Assembly (NCBI RefSeq): GCF_000233715.2
Contig: NC_021184.1
Location: 3,248,001-3,312,000 of the forward strand
Direction of reading: 5' to 3'
Source: Desulfoscipio gibsoniae DSM 7213
GTDB taxonomy: Bacteria > Bacillota > Desulfotomaculia > Desulfotomaculales > Desulfallaceae
Length of the DNA: 64,000 nt
Position numbers and translations under genes: made by a program
The notes under the pieces: model-generated
What the model was told of the DNA's origin: nothing
Database searches by the model: none
What the model saw: the letters and a program-made list of their open reading frames with translations, nothing else
Part shown: piece after piece, positions 35,313 through 44,162 of the stretch
Layout of the letters: the number at the start of each line of letters is the position of its first letter
Position numbering within the stretch: position 1 is the stretch's first letter

Positions 35313-36302
35313 GTGCTGATAAATTTGCCCGGTAATTCTGTCCCGGGTCGGTATAACCGGGATTATAGTCTCGATATCTTGCGGGGTATCGCTGTAATTT
35401 TAATGATTTTTCACCACGTTGTAACCTGGCTGTATACCGGTTCCATACGGGACATAATCACTATTATTGGCCGCATCAGTGTTGGAGACATAGCAGCCCC
35501 CATTTTTTTTACTGTTTGCGGGATGTCCCTTTACTATTCGATTAACGCCATGCAAACTAAACATCTAGGGACCGTTGATATGCTTAAAAAGTTGGCGCAA
35601 AGGAGCACAAAGCTTTATCTCACCGGCCTGATTCTTTGTCTTGCCGCTTTTGGGCAGGCCAGTTTTTTCTACTGGGGAGTGCTGCAGTCACTGGCCGCAG
35701 CCAGCATTTTAATTGGAGTACTGTATCTTTTACCGGCCCGGAAGACCGTTTTGTTATTTACCGGACCCGCGGCCTTAGCAGGGTATTATTTTTTTTATCC
35801 CTACGCTTATTTATTACCAGCTAAACTGTCCCGAATTTTGTTGGGTGATTTTTCACTGGTTCTTTTGATCGGGTTTTTATCCATAGGCCTATTTATGGCC
35901 ACGTATGTTTTAACTGGTAATTATAAACCCCCAACTATAGCCGCTATAGGTTTATCAGTTATGACATTGGGTTTGGTGGGGCACTTTACCGGGTTTTTAA
36001 TCACCAGGTTTCCTGCCTCCCCCAGTTATATACTTTTTGTAGTGGGCCTGGCATTGCTGATGTATGCCGCTTTACTCTTTGTAAAGACAGATGGCGCATA
36101 TGTTTACCCGGCCATTTGGGCTGGCAGAAACGCCCTCAATATTTTTGTCTTGCATTACCTAATCTATGTTTATGGCAAACATGCAGGTCTGGTTGGCTCA
36201 TTTAACGGACTTTATTCCGTGCTGGTCGCCTTGGTGGTAACGGCTTTCTTTTTGCTGCTCAGCAAATGGATGGCCTGGCCGATGCGGGCCGTAGCACAAT
36301 AA
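35313..36302 (+). CDS. Heparan-glucosaminide acetyltransferase-like (DUF1624) membrane protein
   Basis: 329 aa with about ten membrane helices. The start (RDYSLDILRGIAVILMIFHHV) carries the DxLRG and HH features seen in DUF1624 / acyltransferase-3-like membrane proteins, and GMSLYYSI and GRNALNIFVLHYLIYV appear later. It starts at GTG, with GGAGG 8 nt upstream. Likely modifies a cell-envelope component using an acyl donor; the specific reaction is unknown. Confidence 0.78.
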   Translation: MLINLPGNSVPGRYNRDYSLDILRGIAVILMIFHHVVTWLYTGSIRDIITIIGRISVGDIAAPIFFTVCGMSLYYSINAMQTKHLGTVDMLKKLAQRSTKLYLTGLILCLAAFGQASFFYWGVLQSLAAASILIGVLYLLPARKTVLLFTGPAALAGYYFFYPYAYLLPAKLSRILLGDFSLVLLIGFLSIGLFMATYVLTGNYKPPTIAAIGLSVMTLGLVGHFTGFLITRFPASPSYILFVVGLALLMYAALLFVKTDGAYVYPAIWAGRNALNIFVLHYLIYVYGKHAGLVGSFNGLYSVLVALVVTAFFLLLSKWMAWPMRAVAQ

Positions 36303-36457
36303 CCGGGGTTTATAAGTTTAACGGTACTGTCTTTGCAGCTCCCGCGGGAGAAAATAACCTTGGGGCATTTGATGACAACATTAACTCATACTAGTGGTTT
36401 AGCTATAAAGAATCTCCACACAGAGACAAAAATATATGATGAAATGTGCAAATTTGG

Positions 36458-36487
36458 TAAGCCCCGGATAGTTTTACCGGGGCTTAG
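36458..36487. terminator. Bidirectional terminator
   Basis: TAAGCCCCGG/CCGGGGCTTA (10 bp perfect, 9-nt loop) between convergent genes; GGTTTT on the plus side. Confidence 0.75.
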
Positions 36488-36496
36488 GTTTTATAA

Positions 36497-37093
36497 CTAT
36501 TGGTGAAGTCTCAGTGTCTGCTGAAATACTTGATAAGGCTGGGCCCCCACCAGCTTTTGTTTTTCATTAATGATAAACGTGGGCACCGACGTAATTTCGT
36601 ATTGCCGGGCCAATTCCCGGTTTTTTTGCAAACGAGGCAGATAAAGCTGCTTGTCCAGCGCCTCAATTAATTCATCTTCGTTTAAACCAAGTTCTATAAA
36701 AAGCTTTATTAGCACCTGCTTGTCGCCGATATTCATTTCCTCCTGAAAGTAAGCTTTAAACAGCCGGGCATGTGCTTGTTCATATTTTCCCCTGTCCCTG
36801 GACAATTCGCTGGCCTGCAACGCCAGGCAAGAATTAGCCACCAGGTTCATACCGCTAAATTCAATCCCATAAGGCTGTCCGGCCCGCCGGAAGTTTTCCA
36901 GCATCTTATTCACATCCACATCAGGAAACAATTCCCTGATCAGCCTACCCTGGGATGGTGTTTCAGGATGCAACTCATAACCAACCCACTCCTCTGCGAT
37001 GTCGAATTCCTGCTTTAGTTTGTCGACAATACCCTTGCCGATGTAACAAAACGGTCATACATAATCGGAAAAAATAGTCATTTTAATGGCCAT
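36497..37093 (-). CDS. DsbA/FrnE-family oxidoreductase, probable selenoprotein
   Basis: A 198-residue thioredoxin-fold protein of the FrnE (COG2761) group if TGA at 37055-37057 is read as selenocysteine. The frame from ATG 37093 (GGAGG 7 nt before) gives FSDYV, TGA, PFCYIGKGIVDKL, so the active site would be U-P-F-C in place of the usual C-P-F-C. The rest is intact, with ELHPETP, GMNLVANSCLALQ and the cis-Pro motif TSVPTF. The exact match of TGA to the redox Cys and the lack of other defects argue for recoding. It stands alone next to carbonic anhydrase. Confidence 0.82.
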
Positions 37094-37170
37094 AATCGCC
37101 CTCCAAATGATTTTTTAAATATCAACTTAAACCACTATATCTTAAGTATAACATTTAGTGCAAATAAACA

Positions 37171-37201
37171 AAAAAGGCGGGGATCCATCATCTCACCCGC
37201 C
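37171..37201 (-). terminator. Terminator of carbonic anhydrase gene
   Basis: GGCGGG/CCCGCC stem on the minus strand, followed by TTTTTTG, 29 bp past the stop. Confidence 0.75.
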
Positions 37202-37229
37202 CGTGTTATCTATTTATTTATTTAAACCA

Positions 37230-37769
37230 TTATTCATTAATTAAATATAAAAGTTTATCATCAATACCATAAAACATGGGTACTACTAAAATTTTGGGAT
37301 AGCGCGAGCGCAGTCTCTTCGCTTCACTAATAACAAATTCAATTTCATTATCAATTTCAAACATGGGCGCAAAATGCATAAAATGCTCTTCAGCCCGCTC
37401 CTTGTCCCAGCCGGCTCTATCCACTAATCCCTGCACAAATTTATCTTTTCTGGCCATGAGGTTTACCATGCCGCATTTATCATGGCCAATTAAGGCAATA
37501 GCCTTAACTCCACCAACGGCTATAGCGTAGGAAATCTTAAACTCGCTGTAGCGGAGATTGCCACCGCCGGTACGCAGCACATAGGCAAAATTGTCGGGTA
37601 TGCGCAAGTGTTTGCGATTATCCATACACATACCGATTACCACTTCCGCATGTTCATAGCTATCCAGGGGGGACTGCAGGTTATGATACTGCAGCAAGCG
37701 ACCAATGGGAGTATCCCGATATTTCGGAAAAATGTCGTCAACAGTTCTAATTGGCACCAGGTGATCCAC
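37230..37769 (-). CDS. Beta-carbonic anhydrase
   Basis: 179 aa. Zinc ligands sit in GMCMDNR (C-x-D-x-R) and GHDKCGM (H-x2-C), separated by about 55 residues, as in the beta class. RTGGGNLRYSEFKISYAIAV is also typical of this clade. The start is GTG 37769, with GGGAGG 7 nt upstream; the longer frame to 37826 is not supported. Converts CO2 and bicarbonate in the cytosol. Confidence 0.87.
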   Translation of the reverse strand: MDHLVPIRTVDDIFPKYRDTPIGRLLQYHNLQSPLDSYEHAEVVIGMCMDNRKHLRIPDNFAYVLRTGGGNLRYSEFKISYAIAVGGVKAIALIGHDKCGMVNLMARKDKFVQGLVDRAGWDKERAEEHFMHFAPMFEIDNEIEFVISEAKRLRSRYPKILVVPMFYGIDDKLLYLINE

Positions 37770-37989
37770 ATCAAAACCTCCCTTTTTTATAATACGCACG
37801 GTATTCCAGTAATAATATTGTACCATAATTCACTTACCTGTATAAAAAAAAGTTAAGCAATGATCGCTAAATAAAATGACCATTACTTAACCATTCGACC
37901 ATCGCTAGGCTTATTCCTGCAAAGAAAGTGAATTATTTCTTATAATGACAAAACTCACACAAATTGACGTATAAATTATATACAAAGAT

Positions 37990-38340
37990 TTATTTTGTAT
38001 AGAACCAGGACTCTGCGTATTTGGAAGTAAACGGATAATAATAATATTGCCCTGATAAGCATTTAATAATGGCCACGATGGCCAAGACTGTATAGACCAG
38101 TCCTAATATAGCCAGGGGTATGACCAGCAAAAAACCAATGATTACCAGGCAAAGTATTCCCACCACAGCGCCTAATAGCAGGCCTATAATATGCATGGCC
38201 AGCGACTCCCGGGCATGATGGTTAACAAAATCATCATCCCTCTTTAACAGATATACAATTAAAGGCACTAAAATAGGTAAACCAAAGAATATAGAACCAT
38301 GACAAACCGCACCCATAAGTTTGCTTTCCGGTGCAACCAC
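37990..38340 (-). CDS. DUF4870 small membrane protein
   Basis: 116 aa from GTG 38340, after GGGAGGTGA. ESKLMGAVCHGSIFFGLPIL, NHHARESLAMHIIG and YTVLAIVAIIKCLSG match DUF4870, a family of small proteins with about three membrane helices and unknown function. The earlier frame start at 38445 has no ribosome site. Confidence 0.85.
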   Translation of the reverse strand: MVAPESKLMGAVCHGSIFFGLPILVPLIVYLLKRDDDFVNHHARESLAMHIIGLLLGAVVGILCLVIIGFLLVIPLAILGLVYTVLAIVAIIKCLSGQYYYYPFTSKYAESWFYTK

Positions 38341-38485
38341 TCTATTCACCTCCCACTCACGGATTAATAAGTTTATCATCCCTATGGTAATTTTCAAAGA
38401 TCTTTGTGAAGCAATAACGTAATAATTTCTATGGCTACCCCACATAATAAATGACTCATTGAGGATTATATCACGTTACCTGCTA

Positions 38486-39310
38486 TTAAAAAGTAAGTAC
38501 CGGGCTGTACCTTTTCAGCCAACGGCGGCGAATTTGATAATCCGGCAACACTGCCTCCACCAAACCCCAAAATGCCGGGCTGTGATCAAGTCTCTTTAAA
38601 TGGCACAACTCGTGCACAATAACATAATCAATGACATTAACAGGAGCCATCACCAGATGCCAGTTAAAATTCAAATTACCCTTTCCCGAACAGCTGCCCC
38701 AGCGATGTTTTTGCTCCTTGATCCTGATTTTCGCCGGTTTCACGCCTATAACTTCTTTATATAAGTTAATTCTATTATTTAATATATAGTTAGCTTTATT
38801 TTTATACCATTTAACCAAGGCAGCCCGAACCGCGGCGGCCCCACCCTCTTGGTGCAGTGCCAGAGGCACCTCAATAAACATTGTCTGGTCATTAATTTTT
38901 ATTGTATCAACCATTATTTGATCATTAATATGCAACTTAACGGTATACCGGTTACCCAAAAAAAAGAATTGCTCCCCATCGACAAACATCCTTGGCAAGG
39001 GACATCCAGCCAATGCCGATAAATAGTCCATCTTTTCTAATACCCAGGCACTTTTATCCTGCATAATGCGACCAATGACCTCGGTTTTATATTTTACCGG
39101 TGCCGTAACCTGAATGCCAACCACCGCATCGACCGTTATTCTCAAAGATGAGGCTTTACCGCTGCGCTTGATGGTATAATTTAAAACCCGGCCATCCAAT
39201 ACTAATTGTGGCAAAGCAGGGCACCAACTTTCTTTACAGTCTTTTTCTATTTTCTCATTAACCTTCATAATTGGCAACCCAAACACAATGTTAATAACTA
39301 AAGAAAACAT
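38486..39310 (-). CDS. YgjP-like (DUF45) metallopeptidase
   Basis: 274 aa. The zinc motif HELCHLKRLDHSPAF near residue 233 and KEQKHRWGSCSGKGNLNFNW match the YgjP/DUF45 family, as in the copy at 29023. Unlike that copy it has no restriction genes nearby. The start may be ATG 39268 instead, since residues 1-14 are hydrophobic and unlike the family. The role is unknown. Confidence 0.85.
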   Translation of the reverse strand: MFSLVINIVFGLPIMKVNEKIEKDCKESWCPALPQLVLDGRVLNYTIKRSGKASSLRITVDAVVGIQVTAPVKYKTEVIGRIMQDKSAWVLEKMDYLSALAGCPLPRMFVDGEQFFFLGNRYTVKLHINDQIMVDTIKINDQTMFIEVPLALHQEGGAAAVRAALVKWYKNKANYILNNRINLYKEVIGVKPAKIRIKEQKHRWGSCSGKGNLNFNWHLVMAPVNVIDYVIVHELCHLKRLDHSPAFWGLVEAVLPDYQIRRRWLKRYSPVLTF

Positions 39311-39347
39311 ATTGCACTAACGCACTCAATGAGCAAATAATTAATCA

Positions 39348-39379
39348 AAAAGGGAAGCCAGCAATTACGGCTTCCCTTC
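39348..39379 (-). terminator. Terminator of the 48-aa gene
   Basis: AAGGGAAGCC/GGCTTCCCTT, 9-nt loop, T run on the minus strand. Nothing else upstream on that strand explains it. Confidence 0.75.
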
Positions 39380-39468
39380 TTAAACCCCAGTTACTAATTT
39401 TATTTAGTCGTTTTCTTCATTTATCACTTCAAAAACCCAATCGCCCCTGCATTAAAATTTGGATGGAT

Positions 39469-39615
39469 TTAACCACCTGACTTGATATACGCAGGAGCAC
39501 CGTTATTTGGTAGGCCAACCTGGTAACCAACTTGATGAGAAATGAATATTTTTTTTAAAGGTGCACAATAATCCCTGTCCCGGCTAAAAAACTCAAAGGG
39601 GGTGGGCATCTGCAT
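39469..39615 (-). CDS. Small unknown protein, 48 aa
   Basis: The frame from ATG 39615 reads MQMPTPFEFFSRDRDYCAP, then KKIFISHQVGYQVGLPNN and ends GAPAYIKSGG. GGGGGA lies 4 nt before the first ATG and 10 nt before a second one at 39609. A good terminator follows 90 bp after the stop. It is divergent from comA. Composition is protein-like and the gene unit is complete, so it is probably real. No known family. Confidence 0.55.
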   Translation of the reverse strand: MQMPTPFEFFSRDRDYCAPLKKIFISHQVGYQVGLPNNGAPAYIKSGG

Positions 39616-39660
39616 GCGTTCCCCCGGGCGCGTGTAATCACCGGGAAGGGAGTTGATATT

Positions 39661-40479
39661 TTGTCCGAATACGCACAGAACAGTAACTGGCAAGAGGTTA
39701 TAACATATCCGCTGGGTAAGCGGACAGCCAAACCCAGGAACAAGGGACTAACCATGGTAATTGACAAAGGTATAGGCATAGGGGAAACCCGGGACTTGTT
39801 ACAAATCAATTACCAGCACATTGATTTTCTCAAGCTGGGTTTTGGCACCTCCGCGCTTTATGCCGCAGGTACACTGGAGGAAAAAATACAGCTGGTGCGT
39901 TCGTATAACATTGATATCTATCCGGGGGGCACCTTTTTAGAAATAGCATTATGGCAAAATAAAATTAGGGAGTTTCTCGACACATGCAAATTTTTTGGTT
40001 TTACGGCCATTGAAGTCAGCGACGGGACCATCCCTTTAAGCGAGGAGGTGAGAGAACAAGCCATCACATTAGCTGCAGAAAAAGGCTTTAGAGTATTAAC
40101 TGAGGTGGGCAAAAAGAACAACGGTGCTGAAGTACCTGTGGAAACGCTGGCCAAAATGGCTTTGCGCGATTTACAAAATGGAGCTTATAAAGTGATTATG
40201 GAAGGCCGTGAATGCGGCCTGAATGTAGGACTTTACGACGCAAAGGGTAAAATGGCTGATGAGGATTTACAAGTAATTATGAATTATATTGGCGACCCAT
40301 CATTGATTATCTGGGAAGCACCGCTTAAAATTCAACAGCAAGACCTAATTACCAGGTTCGGTTCAGATGTGAACCTGGGCAATATCCCGCCTCAGGAAGT
40401 ACTGGCCGTGGAAGCTCTCAGGGTAGGCCTGCGGGCCGATACTCTACAGTTGGTAATAACCGATCCGGAGGAAATTTAA
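39661..40479 (+). CDS. comA: Phosphosulfolactate synthase (ComA family)
   Basis: 272 aa. It contains KPRNKGLTMVIDKGIGIGETRDLL, DFLKLGFGTSALY, PGGTFLEIAL, FGFTAIEVSDGTI and EVGKKNNGAEV, the conserved blocks of ComA / YitD proteins, which add sulfite to phosphoenolpyruvate. It starts at TTG, with GGGAG 8 nt upstream. ComB- and ComC-like genes are not adjacent, so the product may feed sulfolactate or coenzyme M-like chemistry; this cannot be told here. Confidence 0.88.
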   Translation: MSEYAQNSNWQEVITYPLGKRTAKPRNKGLTMVIDKGIGIGETRDLLQINYQHIDFLKLGFGTSALYAAGTLEEKIQLVRSYNIDIYPGGTFLEIALWQNKIREFLDTCKFFGFTAIEVSDGTIPLSEEVREQAITLAAEKGFRVLTEVGKKNNGAEVPVETLAKMALRDLQNGAYKVIMEGRECGLNVGLYDAKGKMADEDLQVIMNYIGDPSLIIWEAPLKIQQQDLITRFGSDVNLGNIPPQEVLAVEALRVGLRADTLQLVITDPEEI

Positions 40480-40638
40480 AGTAACAAATTAATTAACAGA
40501 TCTATATGATGTTATATATGTGCTGGCTTGTAAGCTTTTTACAAAATAACTATATAATAGCCACTTTAACTAAACCAGGTAATACAGTAGACAGCGGCGG
40601 CATATATTTACTAAAAATTGTCATTGAGAGGCGAGAAT

Positions 40639-41091
40639 ATGAATGGAGTACCACTGCTTGTGGCACTACTCCTGGTGGGCATCATTGCCCGCTCTAATTT
40701 AATTGCCACCGCTGCCTGCGTATTACTGATTATAAAATTCACCAACCTGCATTTTATATTTTCTTTGCTGGAAAAAAGGGGCCTGGAAATAGGCTTACTA
40801 TTCTTATTACTGGCCATTTTAGTACCCGTGGCCAGCGGTAAAGTAACGGAAAAGGAATTAGTGAGCACCTTTACATCGCTGCCGGGCATACTGGCAATCC
40901 TTGGGGGAGCACTAGCCACCCATTTAAACGGTGAAGGATTACGTTTATTACAAATAGACCCGGAAATGATCTTCGGACTGCTGATAGGTTCGATGATCGG
41001 TATTGTTTTTTTAAACGGTGTCCCTGTGGGGCCCCTGATGGCGGCCGGACTGACCGCGCTGTTTCTGGAAACCATTCGTTTATTTAAGTAA
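40639..41091 (+). CDS. UPF0756 (DUF441) membrane protein
   Basis: 150 aa, four membrane helices. GVPLLVALLLVGIIARSNLI, LLEKRGLEIGLLFLLLAILVPVASG and NGVPVGPLMAAGLTAL fit DUF441/YeaL, whose function is unknown. ATG 40639 follows GAGAGGCGAG; the frame extends upstream without support. The 3' end overlaps the convergent rluD-type gene by 8 bp. Confidence 0.87.
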   Translation: MNGVPLLVALLLVGIIARSNLIATAACVLLIIKFTNLHFIFSLLEKRGLEIGLLFLLLAILVPVASGKVTEKELVSTFTSLPGILAILGGALATHLNGEGLRLLQIDPEMIFGLLIGSMIGIVFLNGVPVGPLMAAGLTALFLETIRLFK

Positions 41092-42022
41092 GGTCTTTAA
41101 ATGAATTTTCGCTAATGCCCAGTCTTTGCAATTTAGCAGTCAACTCCACTGGCAAAGGCGCAGTAAATTCCAGGTATTCACCACTACGAGGATGGACAAA
41201 ACCCAGCAAATAGGCATGCAAAAACTGGCCATCCAATAAGTGTGACTTATTTGGCCCATACTTAGTGTCCCCTACTAAAGGGTAGCCAATGTAGGCCATA
41301 TGCACCCTGATTTGGTGCGTACGCCCCGTTTCCAGTCGCAGCTGCAGCAATGTATAATTACCCGCCCGGTTAAGCACCCGGTAGTGGGTCACCGCTGCCT
41401 TGCCATTACGGTTGGTTACAGCCATTTTCTGCCGTTCACGGGGATGCCGGCCAATTGGTGCATCCACTACCCCCAGGTCACTGGTCAACACGCCGTGGAC
41501 CAGCGCCAGGTAGCCACGCCGGACGGTATGTTCTTTTAACTGACCCGCTAAATGCTCGTGGGCGAGGTCATTTTTAGCAACCATCAATAAGCCCGAGGTA
41601 TCCTTATCAATGCGATGCACAATGCCGGGACGAAGCACGCCGTTAATACCTGAAAGATCCTGACAATGATGCAACAGTGCATTAACCAGCGTGCCCGAGT
41701 AATTACCTTCCGCCGGGTGTACCACCATACCCCTGGGTTTATTCACTACAATAATATCTTTATCTTCATAAAATATATCCAGCGGTATAGGTTCCGGGCA
41801 CACTTTTAGTTCCACAGGCGGAGGTACAACCACCGCTACCGTGTCCCCTTCCTTCAAACGATAATTTGCTCGAACCGCCTCCTGATTCACTGTTACAGCA
41901 CCATCGCCTATCAGCTTTTGCACAAACGACCGGCTTAACTGTTCCTCTTTGAATGCCACAAAAACATCTAGGCGCACTCCCGCATCTCCCGCGTCCACCT
42001 GATATATTTCAGTTTTTGGCAC
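41084..42022 (-). CDS. RluD-type 23S rRNA pseudouridine synthase
   Basis: 312 aa. An S4-like domain lies at about 15-75 (VRLDVFVAFKEEQLSRSFVQKLIGDGAV), and the synthase domain holds VNKPRGMVVHPAEG and the catalytic HRIDKDTSGLLMVAK with Asp near residue 140. GRTHQIRVHMAYIGYPLVGD is also diagnostic. The start is GTG 42022 after GGGTGG, overlapping the end of lspA by 14 bp, the common lspA-rluD order in Firmicutes. Confidence 0.92.
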   Translation of the reverse strand: MPKTEIYQVDAGDAGVRLDVFVAFKEEQLSRSFVQKLIGDGAVTVNQEAVRANYRLKEGDTVAVVVPPPVELKVCPEPIPLDIFYEDKDIIVVNKPRGMVVHPAEGNYSGTLVNALLHHCQDLSGINGVLRPGIVHRIDKDTSGLLMVAKNDLAHEHLAGQLKEHTVRRGYLALVHGVLTSDLGVVDAPIGRHPRERQKMAVTNRNGKAAVTHYRVLNRAGNYTLLQLRLETGRTHQIRVHMAYIGYPLVGDTKYGPNKSHLLDGQFLHAYLLGFVHPRSGEYLEFTAPLPVELTAKLQRLGISENSFKDLT

Positions 42023-42479
42023 CGCTATCCACCCTTTGCTTTTCCTCTTTATCACTGCGCCAGATATCAATAATTAAAAGCAACCCCCCGATCACTATAG
42101 CAGTGTCCGCGAGGTTAAATATAGGCCAAACTTGAAAATCCAAAAAGTCAATTACCCGCCCCAGGCGCACCCGGTCAATCAGATTACCCAAAGCACCGCC
42201 CACCACCAATCCTAAAGCCAGGCGCATCCAAATCCTTTCCTTAGGCAAATAACGGTAACCAGCCAGCACAACCACAAGCACCAGCAGCGATACAGCAATA
42301 AAAATATCGGTGCGGTTGGCCAGCATGCCAAAGGCAGCACCAGGATTTAATATATAAGTAAGATAAAATACCGGCGGCAACACGGGTATAGATTCTCCCA
42401 CCAGCAGACGCGATGTGACAATATATTTAGAAAGCTGGTCCAGCAGCAATGTAACCAGCACAATAAAAATAAAGCGCAA
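42009..42479 (-). CDS. lspA: Lipoprotein signal peptidase (signal peptidase II)
   Basis: 156 aa, four membrane helices. Motifs LDQLSKYIV, NPGAAFGML, GGALGNLIDRVRLGRVIDFLDF and FNLADTAIVIG include the two catalytic aspartates (in FLDF-side VIDF and FNLAD). The start is TTG 42479, with GGGGAGG 7 nt upstream; the longer frame is not needed. It processes lipoproteins such as ZnuA and the serpin here. Confidence 0.93.
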   Translation of the reverse strand: MRFIFIVLVTLLLDQLSKYIVTSRLLVGESIPVLPPVFYLTYILNPGAAFGMLANRTDIFIAVSLLVLVVVLAGYRYLPKERIWMRLALGLVVGGALGNLIDRVRLGRVIDFLDFQVWPIFNLADTAIVIGGLLLIIDIWRSDKEEKQRVDSGAKN

Positions 42480-42595
42480 ACAGATAACCTCCCCAAAAAT
42501 AACATTATATGATATAATACCACATGTTTGGATATTGAAAACCAATCCATGCTTTCTATAATTGATATAAACTTTTTTATAGGAGCCAACGAACT

Positions 42596-42955
42596 ATGTA
42601 CTGGATTCCCGCCATCCTCTGGATGGCATTGATATTTTACCTATCCGGGCGCACGGGCAGTGAACTACAATCATTGTTTCCATTTTTTGATAACCTCAAC
42701 CCGGGCCATATAGTTGCTTACTTTGTGTTGGGACCTTTATATTACCTGGCTTTAACAAAGTATAAGCATAGGCGTCCTTTTATGAAAGCATTTCTATTGT
42801 GTCTGCTATTCGGCATCACCGACGAAATTCACCAGTATTTTATCCCCACCCGTTACCCGGATATCTACGACTTAGCCCGAGACCTTTTAGGTACCGGAAT
42901 TGGATTGGTAGTAGTCTTCCTGGTACAAAAGAAAAAAAAATACAGCCGGCAATAA
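42596..42955 (+). CDS. VanZ-family membrane protein
   Basis: 119 aa. MYWIPAILWMALIFYLSGRTG, HIVAYFVLGPLYYLAL and FGITDEIHQYFIPTRYPDIYDLARDLLGTGIGLVV are the VanZ family core, including the DExHQ-like motif. Starts 116 bp from lspA and diverges from it. VanZ proteins are linked to glycopeptide tolerance, but most members have no known role. Confidence 0.9.
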   Translation: MYWIPAILWMALIFYLSGRTGSELQSLFPFFDNLNPGHIVAYFVLGPLYYLALTKYKHRRPFMKAFLLCLLFGITDEIHQYFIPTRYPDIYDLARDLLGTGIGLVVVFLVQKKKKYSRQ

Positions 42956-43225
42956 GAAAGCCTTAAATACATATTACGGACAGACTGCTGCCCAAAAAAC
43001 TTAACTTGCTTTTTTTCCAATATTTTTAATCTTAAAATTTTTAGAAAAGAAGGACTTTTTAAAAATTAAGAAGAATTTATCATATAATGTAATTAAGTTA
43101 TTAAAATTAACTGCAGTTTAATTACTCACACCGGTATAATATTTACAGTTCGAGACAGCTCAAAAATAATCTTTCGGAATAATCAATTAACCAACGATAG
43201 GCTATAAAAAGGGGAGGGAAAAATA

Positions 43226-43552
43226 ATGGAATATAATCAAACAATGGGTGGCGAAGCTTCACCGGTGTTCAATAGACTTATGTTTCGCCAGGTGGAAAAT
43301 GTATTGTATGAACACTCTGCGGTGGATGAGGTGGCGGTAATAAACGCACCCGGCCAGGATGGCGAAGAGTGCCTGGTTGCCTTTATTGTGCCTCGTGTTG
43401 AAGATATTACAGAAGCGGAATTATTTGCCTTTATGAAACAGAGCAACCAGCTACAGGCTAATAATCTACCCCGAATAATTAAGTTTGTCCCCAGGATCCC
43501 CAAGTCACCCAGCGGAAAAGTGTTAAAAATAAAGCTGCTGGAGGAATTTTAG
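43226..43552 (+). CDS. Stand-alone AMP-binding enzyme C-terminal domain
   Basis: 108 aa, corresponding only to the mobile C-terminal domain of ANL acyl-CoA synthetases: FRQVENVLYEHSAVDEVAVI, EECLVAFIVPRVE, and LPRIIKFVPRIPKSPSGKVLKIKLLE with the catalytic Lys in SGKV. GGGGAGGG precedes the ATG and a terminator follows, so it is a complete small gene rather than a visible fragment. It might act in trans with a synthetase, or be a relic. Confidence 0.82.
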   Translation: MEYNQTMGGEASPVFNRLMFRQVENVLYEHSAVDEVAVINAPGQDGEECLVAFIVPRVEDITEAELFAFMKQSNQLQANNLPRIIKFVPRIPKSPSGKVLKIKLLEEF

Positions 43553-43588
43553 ACCCCCCCAATGCAAATAATTGCATTATATAAAGAA

Positions 43589-43616
43589 AACCCGCGTGCT
43601 ATGGCGCGGGTTTTTT
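43589..43616 (+). terminator. Terminator of the AMP-binding-C gene
   Basis: AACCCGCG/CGCGGGTT with an 8-nt loop, then a T run. Confidence 0.88.
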
Positions 43617-43792
43617 CATGACCGAATTATAATCGGGCAATATAATAAATAAGCTTAATATAAATGGGATTTTAACATCATCAATTTGTAGATATCGAAG
43701 GGTGTGTACCACCTGTCCACTAAATCTTAAAAATTGTTAAAGAAACTTAGCGTATTTGCTGTCAGAAAAAAATTAAGGGGATGTTTTACTTA

Positions 43793-44011
43793 ATGGAAAC
43801 TGCCTGTGTATTATGCAACGCCCTGGAAAAATTAAGCCCCCGGTGCTCCTGTGGTCAAATTATGCAGGATTCCGGTCCGGTGACGGATTACGCAGGACCT
43901 TATAGCCCTTATTTCAACATGAGCTTTGAGGATAACTACTGCCATCACCTATTTACCTGCCCGGCCTGTAAAGCTGACAAAATAATTAGCGTGCCACTGA
44001 TTAAACTTTAG
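43793..44011 (+). CDS. Small Cys-rich unknown protein
   Basis: 72 aa. CVLCNALEKLSPRCSCG and CHHLFTCPACKADK give several CxxC/CxC pairs, suggesting zinc or Fe-S binding. A ribosome site AAGGGG lies 12 nt before ATG 43793. The upstream ATG 43781 is also possible. Unknown family. Confidence 0.65.
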   Translation: METACVLCNALEKLSPRCSCGQIMQDSGPVTDYAGPYSPYFNMSFEDNYCHHLFTCPACKADKIISVPLIKL

Positions 44012-44162
44012 CTGCACAATTTAGCCACGGGATAATTTACTGCTGGTAATACCAGCAATAATAATATTTGCCAATGTAATCAGGCCTCTAAATTTTCACC
44101 ATAAAACGATCATGGCATATTATATAGAGATAATTGATATTTGGTGAAGGGAGGCCATGTAA

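Noticed and set aside
39469-39693. Longer 74-codon version of the 48-aa gene
   Set aside because: Its start lies inside the comA coding sequence and lacks a ribosome site; the ATG at 39615 has one.
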